11,954 nucleotides of DNA from SAR202 cluster bacterium. GTDB taxonomy: Bacteria > Chloroflexota > Dehalococcoidia > SAR202 > CAJWER01. The translations under genes were made by a program, and so were the position numbers. The notes under the pieces were generated by a model. The model ran no database searches, was not told where the DNA came from, and saw nothing but the letters and a program-made list of their open reading frames with translations. The stretch is taken from assembly GCA_030740335.1 (NCBI GenBank), contig JASLXL010000139.1:1-11954 (forward strand). The letters are read 5' to 3'. Positions 1 to 6,168 of the stretch are shown piece after piece (within the stretch, counting starts at the first letter, position 1; each line of letters opens with the position of its first letter).

Positions 1-730
1 GGGCGAGTAGTGGCACGAAGGTCTTGAGGGCGTACACGGCTACGAAGACTCCCGCGTCGAGGCCGCCAGCGAGCCAGACAGCAGGGGTTCGCCCTCCAGT
101 CAGGAGTGCCTGGCGGACAGGAGAGAGTACCGTGGTTCCGCGTCGAGACGTTTTGGGTGCCGTATCAGGTAGCAACAGGACTGGTATGAATGCAGCACTG
201 CTGAGGATGCCGACCACTGTGAAGACCGCTACAGGGTCCATTGTCAGGAGCATCCATCCCGCCGCAGCTGGCCCAACCACATAGCCGGCGTTGCGGGCTG
301 TCGAGAACCAGCCCAGGCGCTCGGCACGTCGTTTCCCGGAAAGCTCCGCGACATAGGCCAGTGTTACCGGGCCGTAGATTGCTGTGGCGAGGCCATGAAT
401 GATGCGAACGACAAAGAGCTGCTCGGGCGTGTTTACTAATGCGTAGACAAAAGGCATGCCCGCGAAGAATGCTGTTCCGGCGAGCAGCCACACGCGGCGG
501 CCCCACTGATCCGACAGGACGCCTACCAGAGGTTTTAGGACCATGCCGGTCAGGGTTGAGACCGACACTATGAACCCAAGCAAGATGTCGCCAGCGCCCA
601 GAGCAGCGGCGTACAGGGGCAGCAGGGGAGACTTGCCCATCTGATAGGCGGAACGGACGATGAAGTCCGCACTGGTGATCAGAGCGAACCCGTGTGGACG
701 GAGATTAGGCGTCTCCGCCGTGTCCTCCAC
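1..730 (-). CDS. MFS transporter, N-terminal half (gene cut by window edge)
   Basis: An open frame enters from the left edge and reads about 243 codons of a hydrophobic protein. It begins with a short polar leader, followed by roughly six membrane segments. After the second segment comes the MFS motif A, read here as GVLSDQWGRR, which sits in the cytoplasmic loop between helices 2 and 3. The segment ends in the basic central loop (PKTSRRGTT) and the start of helix 7, so about 150 residues are probably missing. The substrate cannot be told; general MFS drug or metabolite exporters look like this. There is no in-frame ATG near the N-terminus. GTG at 730 is used here, but a GGAGG at 769-773 lies 5 nt before an in-frame CTG (761-763), which would add 11 residues. 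The gene follows the propeller gene on the same strand after about 125 nt and may be co-transcribed with it. Family call is firm, start is not. Confidence 0.85.
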   Translation of the reverse strand, partial: MEDTAETPNLRPHGFALITSADFIVRSAYQMGKSPLLPLYAAALGAGDILLGFIVSVSTLTGMVLKPLVGVLSDQWGRRVWLLAGTAFFAGMPFVYALVNTPEQLFVVRIIHGLATAIYGPVTLAYVAELSGKRRAERLGWFSTARNAGYVVGPAAAGWMLLTMDPVAVFTVVGILSSAAFIPVLLLPDTAPKTSRRGTTVLSPVRQALLTGGRTPAVWLAGGLDAGVFVAVYALKTFVPLLA

Positions 731-768
731 GGTCGCCCGTGGGTGTTGTATTCCTATGGTCAGAGGAG

Positions 769-773
769 CCTCC
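769..773 (-). promoter_or_regulatory. Shine-Dalgarno GGAGG upstream of the MFS gene
   Basis: On the minus strand GGAGG lies 5 nt before CTG (761-763) and 11 nt before ATA (755-757), both in frame with the MFS protein, but 38 nt before the first GTG at 730. It is the only good ribosome binding site in this gap, which suggests a non-standard start codon or a small sequence difference near it. Confidence 0.45.
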
Positions 774-855
774 GGGCAGGAAGATTGTTGTAGTCGATTG
801 TGAGGGTCGCTCTGTGATTCGTTGGCAAAGGGCCTACGTCCCTCTTCGAATGTTC

Positions 856-3800
856 CTATGTCTTGATCTCGGGCAATTCTAATTCATGTACTACATCGAT
901 GAAACGGGGCAGGTCGTTGTCGATGACCTCCTGGAGTGCTTCAAACTGTACGTCCAGTCGGGCGGACACGTCTGTGAACACGAGACGGGACTGCTTCGTG
1001 GGTCGGTAGTCGCCCAAGGAGGGCACGAAACCCATCTCTCGGATTTTTTGCATTAGCCGCGCTGGGGAGCTGATCCGGTCGTGGCCCTCGATGGCCCTCT
1101 GCTGAATCAGGTTGTCCTCTATGGCTCCTAGCTTTCCGGTAAGTGTCTCAGCCGCGGCAGAGATAACCTCCTTGGCTGTATCGGACGCGGCCCGACTGAC
1201 CCACTCGTTGACCTGCCCCTTGAGACTGAGGATGCGGTTGACGGCGTCTGCGGTCTCGGAGACCTTGTCTCGCATCTGGATCAGCAGTTCAAACTGCTCC
1301 TTGAGATCGGCCTGGGTCGCATGGGCTAGTGGGTTCTTGAGGATGTCGAACTGTTGAGTCTCGGCCTGTCCGTCTATGGAAAGCCGCACCCGGTAGGTGC
1401 CTGGAAGCGTCATGGGACCGATGAGACCGTGGTCTGTGGCGCCTGCAATGTCCACCTGTTTGGCGTCGGGGTGACGCATGTTCCAAATGAATCGGTTCAT
1501 GCCCACTTCGATTGGAACTGCCGGGTCGACTCGAGTCTTCTTTTCGCCCGCGGCCTGGGTAGCCTGTGGGGGCTCTTTGGACGTAAAGGTCTTGATCTCG
1601 ACACCGTTTGAATCCATGAATGTGAGGGATGCCACTCCCTCAGGCTTCTCGGCGAGGTAGTAGTGGACGACCACTCCCTCAATTGGGTTTTCGCCCGCGT
1701 CGAGCATCCTGCGCACAATTTTGCCCGTTGGGAGCTTCTGCCCTTCGAATGTGGCTAAGGACCCGAGACCCAGGGAGTAGACCTTGCCCTGTTCCGCGGA
1801 GCGTCCGCCTCCCAGCGGCGACATCATTCGGTCCGCGGTTGCCGGCTCAAAGAGGTGCATGGCACTTTTAATGTCGGAAGTGGCCTGCCGTAGGACAGTC
1901 AGGTCGTCGAGTATCCAGAAGGAGCGACCGTTGGTGGCAACTACGAGGTCGTTGCCCTTGACCACTAAATCCGAGATGGGTACCGTGGGCATGTTGAGTT
2001 GTAGCCGCTGCCACGACCCGCCGTCGTCGAAGGACACGTACACGCCGGTCTCTGTGCCAGCGTAAAGGAGGCCAGGCCTGACCGGGTCCTCCCGAATTAC
2101 GCGAGTGAAGTCGTCGCCGGGGATGCCGTCGGTAATCTGAGTCCAGGTCGCTCCATAGTCGGAGGTTCTGTACAGGAATGGCTGGTTGTCGTCGAACTTG
2201 TACCTGGTGGCCGACATGTACGCGGTCGCCGGGTCGTGGGCCGAAAGCTCGATGATGTCGATTCGGGTCCACTCCGGGATGTCTGCCGGCGTGATGTCGG
2301 TCCAGGTCTCGCCGTCGTCACGGGATAGATTGACCAGGCCGTCGTCTGACCCGACCCAGAAGACACCCTTCTCGTGGGGCGACTCTGCCAGCGCGAAAAT
2401 GGTGCCATAGTGCTCTACTGCGGTTGTGTCCAGTGTAATTTCGCCGCCTGACGGCTCCATCTTGGATCGGTCGCCTCTGGTCAGGTCAGGCGAGATGGCT
2501 GTCCAGCTTTCGCCCTCGTCCTGCGAGCGGAAAATGACCTCACCAGCCACGTAGAGAGTGTCGGGGTTGTGGGGCGAGATGACGATTGGATAGGTCCACT
2601 GGAATCGGTGGCGGTGGTCCTTCACGCCCAGCCCCCACTGGAATTCAGGCCAGACTGAGACGATTCGTGTCTGGCCGCTGGAGTGGTCGTACCGCAGTAG
2701 GGAGTCACCGCCGCCGGCTGAGCTGCCGATTGCGCCGGAGTAGACGATGTTCGAGTTGTCGGGGCGCACGGCTATGTGCCCGCTTTCAGATGAGCCAACC
2801 GGGTAGCAGTCCCCCCAAAGGATAGCGCCTTTGGGCGAACGGCTGGGAACGGAGATAGCAGTGTTGTCTTGCTGGGTGGCGTAGACGCGATAGGGGATCT
2901 GATTGTCGGTGGCCAGGTGGTAGTACTGGGATGTGGGCTGGTTGAATATCGTTGACCATGTGTCGCCGCCGTTGAAGCTCACGCAAGCGCCGCCGTCGTT
3001 GCCCTCGATCATACGACAGGTGTCGTTCGGGTCGATCCACAGTTCGTGGTTGTCGCCGTGGGGTGTGCTTACGCCAGTGAATGTACGTCCACCGTCTGTG
3101 GATTTCCACATGCCGAGGTTGAGCACATAGACGGTTTCGGGGTCCTGCGGGTCGGCGTATACGTGAGAGTAGTACCAGGGGCGTTGAAGCAGGTCACGGT
3201 TGTCGGAGACCATCTCCCAAGTGTCGCCGTTATCGTCGGAACGGTATAGCCCACGGTCTCCGGCCTCGACTATGGCGAACACTCGACCGGTCTTGGTCGG
3301 TGCCACCGCGACCCCTATGCGGCCCTTTACGCCACGCGGAAGTCCCGGGTTGTCCGTTATGTCGGTCCAGGTATCGCCACCGTCGGTCGATCGGTATATT
3401 CCACTGTCTGGACCCCCGCTCGTGAAGGTGTGTGGCTCGCGTTGGGCGTGCCATAATGCGGCGAACATGTTTCGTGGATTGTTGGGGTCTATGGATAGGT
3501 CAACGGCCCCTGCATTCTCGCTAACGTACAGGATTTTCTCCCAGGTATTGCCGCTGTCTTTAGATCGGAACACGCCGCGTTCTTCATTGGGACCGAAGGC
3601 ATGGCCGAGGGCGGCTACGTACACCACGCTCGGATCGGTCGGATGGATGCGCACGCGGGAGATGTGTCGTGTGTCAGCGAGACCGACGTTGGTCCAGGTT
3701 TGTCCGGCGTCGGTGGAGCGGTAGATGCCGTCCCCATGGGTAACATTGCCTCGAATGCACGCCTCGCCGGTGCCTGCATAGAGAACATTGGCGTCTGAGG

Positions 3801-4050
3801 TTGCTACCGCTAATGCACCTACAGCTGCTGTAGTGAAGAAGCCATCCGAAATGTTGCGCCAGTAGATTCCGCCGTCGTCCGTCTTCCAGACACCGCCGCC
3901 AGATGCACCGAAATAGAAGACCATCGCGTCATTTGGGTCGCCCGCTGCTGCAACAACGCGCCCGCCTCTGTGGGGTCCTAATGACCGCCATTCAAGGGAT
4001 CCGAACAGTTTTGGGTCGATGGTCGCACTGACTGCATTATCGCTGGGCAT
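856..4050 (-). CDS. Large BNR/Asp-box beta-propeller protein (sortilin/VPS10-like, 'glycosyl hydrolase' family)
   Basis: This 1064-residue protein carries eleven Asp-boxes (S-x-D-x-G-x-T-W) near residues 57, 112, 163, 221, 271, 317, 358, 509, 576, 629 and 673. These are spaced as in tandem seven-bladed propellers of the sortilin/VPS10 and exo-alpha-sialidase superfamily. Databases often call such proteins glycosyl hydrolases, but I see no sialidase arginine triad or other proof of an enzyme. After residue 730 follow a beta-rich, Ig-like part and then a helical, charged segment (about 910-1010). The start is well supported: ATG at 4050 has AGGAGG at 4056-4061, 5 nt upstream. The protein opens directly into the propeller (residues 20-31 include WRSLGPHRGGRV) with no signal peptide, which is odd for a family that I recall as mostly secreted. 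The MFS gene follows downstream. The role is unknown; ligand binding or peptide handling is possible. Confidence 0.88.
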   Translation of the reverse strand: MPSDNAVSATIDPKLFGSLEWRSLGPHRGGRVVAAAGDPNDAMVFYFGASGGGVWKTDDGGIYWRNISDGFFTTAAVGALAVATSDANVLYAGTGEACIRGNVTHGDGIYRSTDAGQTWTNVGLADTRHISRVRIHPTDPSVVYVAALGHAFGPNEERGVFRSKDSGNTWEKILYVSENAGAVDLSIDPNNPRNMFAALWHAQREPHTFTSGGPDSGIYRSTDGGDTWTDITDNPGLPRGVKGRIGVAVAPTKTGRVFAIVEAGDRGLYRSDDNGDTWEMVSDNRDLLQRPWYYSHVYADPQDPETVYVLNLGMWKSTDGGRTFTGVSTPHGDNHELWIDPNDTCRMIEGNDGGACVSFNGGDTWSTIFNQPTSQYYHLATDNQIPYRVYATQQDNTAISVPSRSPKGAILWGDCYPVGSSESGHIAVRPDNSNIVYSGAIGSSAGGGDSLLRYDHSSGQTRIVSVWPEFQWGLGVKDHRHRFQWTYPIVISPHNPDTLYVAGEVIFRSQDEGESWTAISPDLTRGDRSKMEPSGGEITLDTTAVEHYGTIFALAESPHEKGVFWVGSDDGLVNLSRDDGETWTDITPADIPEWTRIDIIELSAHDPATAYMSATRYKFDDNQPFLYRTSDYGATWTQITDGIPGDDFTRVIREDPVRPGLLYAGTETGVYVSFDDGGSWQRLQLNMPTVPISDLVVKGNDLVVATNGRSFWILDDLTVLRQATSDIKSAMHLFEPATADRMMSPLGGGRSAEQGKVYSLGLGSLATFEGQKLPTGKIVRRMLDAGENPIEGVVVHYYLAEKPEGVASLTFMDSNGVEIKTFTSKEPPQATQAAGEKKTRVDPAVPIEVGMNRFIWNMRHPDAKQVDIAGATDHGLIGPMTLPGTYRVRLSIDGQAETQQFDILKNPLAHATQADLKEQFELLIQMRDKVSETADAVNRILSLKGQVNEWVSRAASDTAKEVISAAAETLTGKLGAIEDNLIQQRAIEGHDRISSPARLMQKIREMGFVPSLGDYRPTKQSRLVFTDVSARLDVQFEALQEVIDNDLPRFIDVVHELELPEIKT

Positions 4051-4080
4051 CTGGGCCTCCTGGAGCTTGGTTGGGACTCT

Positions 4081-4104
4081 AGAACAGGCTCCGGAACCTG
4101 CTCT
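4081..4104. promoter_or_regulatory. 24-bp imperfect palindrome, candidate operator for the propeller gene
   Basis: The half-sites AGAACAGGCTCC and GGAACCTGCTCT pair at 10 of 12 positions around the centre TCCGGA. The element ends 30 nt upstream of the propeller gene's ATG. The symmetry without a loop fits a dimeric repressor site better than an RNA hairpin. No regulator gene is visible in the window. Confidence 0.45.
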
Positions 4105-4182
4105 TGACTACCTGGCGTGTGAGGGCCTCCCTCATGCACCAGATAAACGTGCTATCTCTCTCTTCACACACCGTTTACAACG

Positions 4183-4193
4183 GCCAATTTGGC
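4183..4193. repeat. Dyad GCCAA-T-TTGGC (copy 1)
   Basis: Perfect 5-bp inverted repeat around one base. The same half-sites recur at 4270-4282, with centres 88 bp apart. Two copies in one intergenic region suggest a shared protein-binding site, though 5-bp arms are short. Confidence 0.35.
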
Positions 4194-4240
4194 AAAGCTG
4201 CGCTATCTTCTCACGCCGTTGGAAAACGAGTCAACTTCGA

Positions 4241-4269
4241 TTGTCAAAACTGAACAAGTCTAAAAGAAT
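4241..4269 (+). promoter_or_regulatory. Candidate sigma70-type promoter for the YkvA gene
   Basis: TTGTCA (4241-4246, 5 of 6 to consensus) is separated by 17 nt from AAGAAT (4264-4269, 4 of 6). Transcription would begin near 4276, inside the second GCCAA/TTGGC dyad, and would include the hairpin at 4328-4362 in the leader. The match is moderate and could be chance in AT-rich DNA. Confidence 0.3.
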
Positions 4270-4282
4270 GCCAAATATTGGC
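4270..4282. repeat. Dyad GCCAA-ATA-TTGGC (copy 2), candidate operator
   Basis: Perfect 5-bp inverted repeat around three bases, with the same half-sites as 4183-4193. It directly follows the candidate -10 hexamer, so a protein bound here would cover the expected transcription start. Confidence 0.35.
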
Positions 4283-4327
4283 CCTGTAGCATCTTCTCAT
4301 CGGTTTGCGGGCGAGGGTAGTATGTAT

Positions 4328-4362
4328 CCCTGAGCACTCGGGGTTTCGAGTTGCGCTCAGGG
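4328..4362 (+). promoter_or_regulatory. 13-bp hairpin overlapping the YkvA ribosome binding site
   Basis: CCCTGAGC (4328-4335) pairs perfectly with GCTCAGGG (4355-4362), and inside it ACTCG (4336-4340) pairs with CGAGT (4347-4351). This leaves a GGGTTT loop and a 3-nt bulge (TGC). The 3' arm shares its last two G residues with the Shine-Dalgarno GGAGGAG (4361-4367). The structure could mask translation initiation or protect the 5' end of the transcript. No U-tract follows, so it is not an ordinary terminator. Confidence 0.55.
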
Positions 4363-4371
4363 AGGAGTCAG

Positions 4372-4803
4372 ATGCTTCAGGATTTGCTGCGGGTGCCCGC
4401 GGCACAAGAGGTAGCTGCCAGGCTAGAGCCGACTGACGTCAGTCCCTCGGCGACCGGTCTTGAGGACGGCTCACGTCCGTGGCTGGGCGTGCGGTTGTTC
4501 AGGGGACTGAAGGCATATGTCGCCTGGCACCTCAGGTACTACAAGCTGATAGCGCGCGATGCGCGAACGCCCCGCACACCCAAAATACTCTTGTGGAGCG
4601 CAGTACTGTATGCCGTTTCCCCAATAGGGCTCGTTCCGGACGTGATTCCGGTATTGGGATACTTGGATGACGTGATAATCGTACCTACTCTCATCATGAT
4701 TGCCGTCAAGAAGGTTCCCCCAGAGGTCATAATCGACTGCCGCTTAATTATGGGCATCCGGAGGGGCCTCGCCACCGTCGGCGCCAGTGCCCGCGAGCGT
4801 TAG
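4372..4803 (+). CDS. YkvA/DUF1232 family small membrane protein
   Basis: This 143-residue protein has a polar N-terminal third and a basic stretch (RARTPRTP-like, about residues 63-71). Then comes the DUF1232 core, around residues 72-118, recognisable by LYAVSPIGLVPDVIPVLGYL followed by DDVIIVPTLI. That core is two closely spaced hydrophobic segments with a proline- and aspartate-rich turn. The function of the family is not established; members are small membrane proteins. The start is set at ATG 4372 because GGAGGAG at 4361-4367 lies 4 nt upstream. A TTG at 4351 in the same frame would lie inside the hairpin and has no ribosome binding site. The gene stands alone on its strand. Its TAG stop (4801-4803) overlaps the stop of the converging MaoC-like gene. 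Confidence 0.85.
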   Translation: MLQDLLRVPAAQEVAARLEPTDVSPSATGLEDGSRPWLGVRLFRGLKAYVAWHLRYYKLIARDARTPRTPKILLWSAVLYAVSPIGLVPDVIPVLGYLDDVIIVPTLIMIAVKKVPPEVIIDCRLIMGIRRGLATVGASARER

Positions 4804-5198
4804 TCGGACGGCGAAGCCTGGTAAACTGTCGCCTCTCCCCGCAGGACCTCCTCGTCGCTTTGGTTTTGTACGACAAAATTGCTATCGGGCGGTTCTCCCG
4901 TACCGATGTGACTGTTGCCTCCGCCGTGATCGTGTCTCGATGTAGACCGGTAGTGGAAAGCGCCATTCCTGTGATATGAAAACCTCCCCGGCCCGGGCAT
5001 GTCCATCGCGACGAAGGCGTGAAGCAGGCTTGTGGTGATGCTGCCCTGGGCCATCAGACACCCGGAGCGTGTGCGGCTGGTGAATTCGGTGTCAAAGTGG
5101 AGAGGATTGTCGTCGCCGGTGATCTTGGCGTAGTCCGTTACAATCCCTTGGGTCACGGTAGTCGTTCGTCGTGTCTTCTGGCCTATCGACTCGTCCAT
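4800..5198 (-). CDS. MaoC-like (R)-hydratase/hot-dog protein with a frame-scrambled middle
   Basis: Residues 20-71 match a MaoC-type enoyl-CoA hydratase or dehydratase: YAKITGDDNPLHFD carries the catalytic Asp/His pair of the hydratase-2 motif, then a substrate-loop segment (MAQGS) and DMPGPG. The C-terminus (NQSDEEVLRGEATVY) also fits the family. Between them, about residues 79-113 do not. The missing family sequence is found in the other two frames of the same strand: RFPLPVYI at 4962-4939, then DTITAEATVTSVRENRP and onward at 4936-4865. Each step needs one missing base, near 4962-4967, 4937-4938 and in an A4 run at 4864-4867. Three losses restore the frame, so the gene stays open at 132 codons. 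As written, the hot-dog sheet would be damaged. Start: ATG 5198 with GGAGGAG (5205-5211) 6 nt upstream; GTG at 5201 is adjacent. It could be a sequencing artefact or a decaying gene. Confidence 0.8.
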   Translation of the reverse strand: MDESIGQKTRRTTTVTQGIVTDYAKITGDDNPLHFDTEFTSRTRSGCLMAQGSITTSLLHAFVAMDMPGPGRFSYHRNGAFHYRSTSRHDHGGGNSHIGTGEPPDSNFVVQNQSDEEVLRGEATVYQASPSD

Positions 5199-5262
5199 CA
5201 CTTTCTCCTCCTTCGTTCTTGCTCGACAGCCATGTTACACCCGTGTGGAGCAGCGGTAGAGG

Positions 5263-5289
5263 TCTATCAATTGGCAGTTTGGTGATAGA
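5263..5289. promoter_or_regulatory. 7-bp inverted repeat upstream of the ABC operon
   Basis: TCTATCA (5263-5269) and TGATAGA (5283-5289) are perfect inverse copies 13 nt apart, 67 nt before the ATPase start codon. A TTGGCA (5271-5276) sits between them and could be a -35 element, but no good -10 follows at the right distance. This may be an operator for the transporter or for the divergent MaoC-like gene. I saw no TPP or FMN riboswitch motif in the 154-nt gap. Confidence 0.3.
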
Positions 5290-5355
5290 GTCTAGCTCTG
5301 CTGCCCGCGAATACTGTACCGATTCGTATGTGGACTGCTATCATGAGTCGGTCTC

Positions 5356-6168
5356 GTGGAGCAGGATTCGCACATAACGGTTCGTGGACTTACGCACTTT
5401 TATGGTGTGGACGGGACGGCGCTGACCGCTCTGGCCGGGGTGGATTTCGAAGCTCGGCGGGGGGAATTCGTCTCTGTGATAGGGCCCAGCGGCGGGGGAA
5501 AGACCACACTGCTGAAGGTCATTGGCGGTCTTCTACAGCCAACATCGGGAACCGTGGCAATTGACGGTGCGAGTCCTGAGGATGCCCAATTGCTCAAGCG
5601 CATTGGTTTTGTATTCCAGGAATCTGCATTGTTGCCGTGGAAGACCGTGACCCAGAACGTGAGGCTGCCCATGGAGATAAACCATGGGGAGACTCCACCG
5701 GACATAGGAGCCACAGGGCGTCTGATCGAGACGGTCGGTCTCGATGAGTTTCGGGACTACTATTCCCATCAACTATCCGGTGGTATGAGACAGCGGGTTG
5801 CATTTGCAAGGGCCCTTGTTACGGACCCTGACGTGTTGTTGATGGACGAGCCTCTTGGTTCCTTGGACGAGATTACCCGTACGTCGATGAGGTATGAGCT
5901 TCTCAAAATATGGGAGGCGTTGCCAAAAACAATAGTCCTGGTCACCCACAGCATCGCAGAGGCGGTCATGATGTCCGACAGGGTCGTTGTCCTGTCCTCC
6001 AGACCGGGACGAGTAGTAGGAGAGATTTCCATCGACCTACCGAGGCCTCGTGAGGAGGCTCTGGAGCGGGCACCTGAATTTTTGGATCGAGCAGACGGTG
6101 TAAGGGAGTTGTTGGCCATTGGAGCGAAGCGCACTACAACAGTCGGCGGAGCACGCGCAGGATCATGA
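5356..6168 (+). CDS. ABC transporter ATP-binding protein, NitT/TauT (SsuB/TauB-like) family
   Basis: This 270-residue protein powers the importer by ATP hydrolysis at the inner face of the membrane. All nucleotide-binding motifs are intact: Walker A GPSGGGKT (43-50), Q-loop glutamine 88 in FQESALLPW, signature LSGGM (140-144), Walker B LLMDEP (161-166), D-loop SLD (169-171) and switch histidine 198 in VTHSI. The FQESALLPW segment and the overall length are typical of nitrate/sulfonate/taurine-type ATPases. The start is GTG at 5356, with only a weak GAG-type ribosome binding site; an in-frame TGA at 5344-5346 rules out a longer form. The last 50 bases overlap the permease frame, and the stop lies in an ATGA (6165-6168). 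It is the first gene of a three-gene operon. Confidence 0.92.
   Translation: MEQDSHITVRGLTHFYGVDGTALTALAGVDFEARRGEFVSVIGPSGGGKTTLLKVIGGLLQPTSGTVAIDGASPEDAQLLKRIGFVFQESALLPWKTVTQNVRLPMEINHGETPPDIGATGRLIETVGLDEFRDYYSHQLSGGMRQRVAFARALVTDPDVLLMDEPLGSLDEITRTSMRYELLKIWEALPKTIVLVTHSIAEAVMMSDRVVVLSSRPGRVVGEISIDLPRPREEALERAPEFLDRADGVRELLAIGAKRTTTVGGARAGS

Larger units (their letters stand above)
4051..4371. other. Divergent intergenic regulatory region
   Basis: This 321-nt gap separates the propeller gene (leftward) from the YkvA gene (rightward). It is visibly more AT-rich in its middle than the flanking genes. It contains a 24-bp imperfect palindrome near the propeller start, two short dyads with the same GCCAA/TTGGC half-sites, a candidate rightward promoter and a long hairpin next to the YkvA start. 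On the minus strand a perfect TTGACA lies at 4242-4247, but no convincing -10 hexamer follows at 16-18 nt. The frame open on the plus strand from 4019 to 4333 has no ribosome binding site and no recognisable protein, so I treat it as chance. Confidence 0.6.

Noticed and set aside
165..506. 113-codon minus-strand frame at the left end
   Set aside because: It is an alternative frame of the MFS gene, whose own frame carries motif A and membrane segments.
3200..3724. 174-codon open frame on the plus strand inside the propeller gene
   Set aside because: It is antisense to repeated Asp-boxes, which keep the opposite strand open by codon composition. It shows no family pattern and no ribosome binding site.
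4019..4333. 104-codon plus-strand frame across the divergent intergenic region
   Set aside because: No ribosome binding site, no family resemblance, and it overlaps the start region of the propeller gene and the regulatory dyads.
5202..5355. Possible TPP or FMN riboswitch upstream of the ABC operon
   Set aside because: The NMT1-like binding protein made this plausible, but I found none of the conserved core segments of either riboswitch in the gap.
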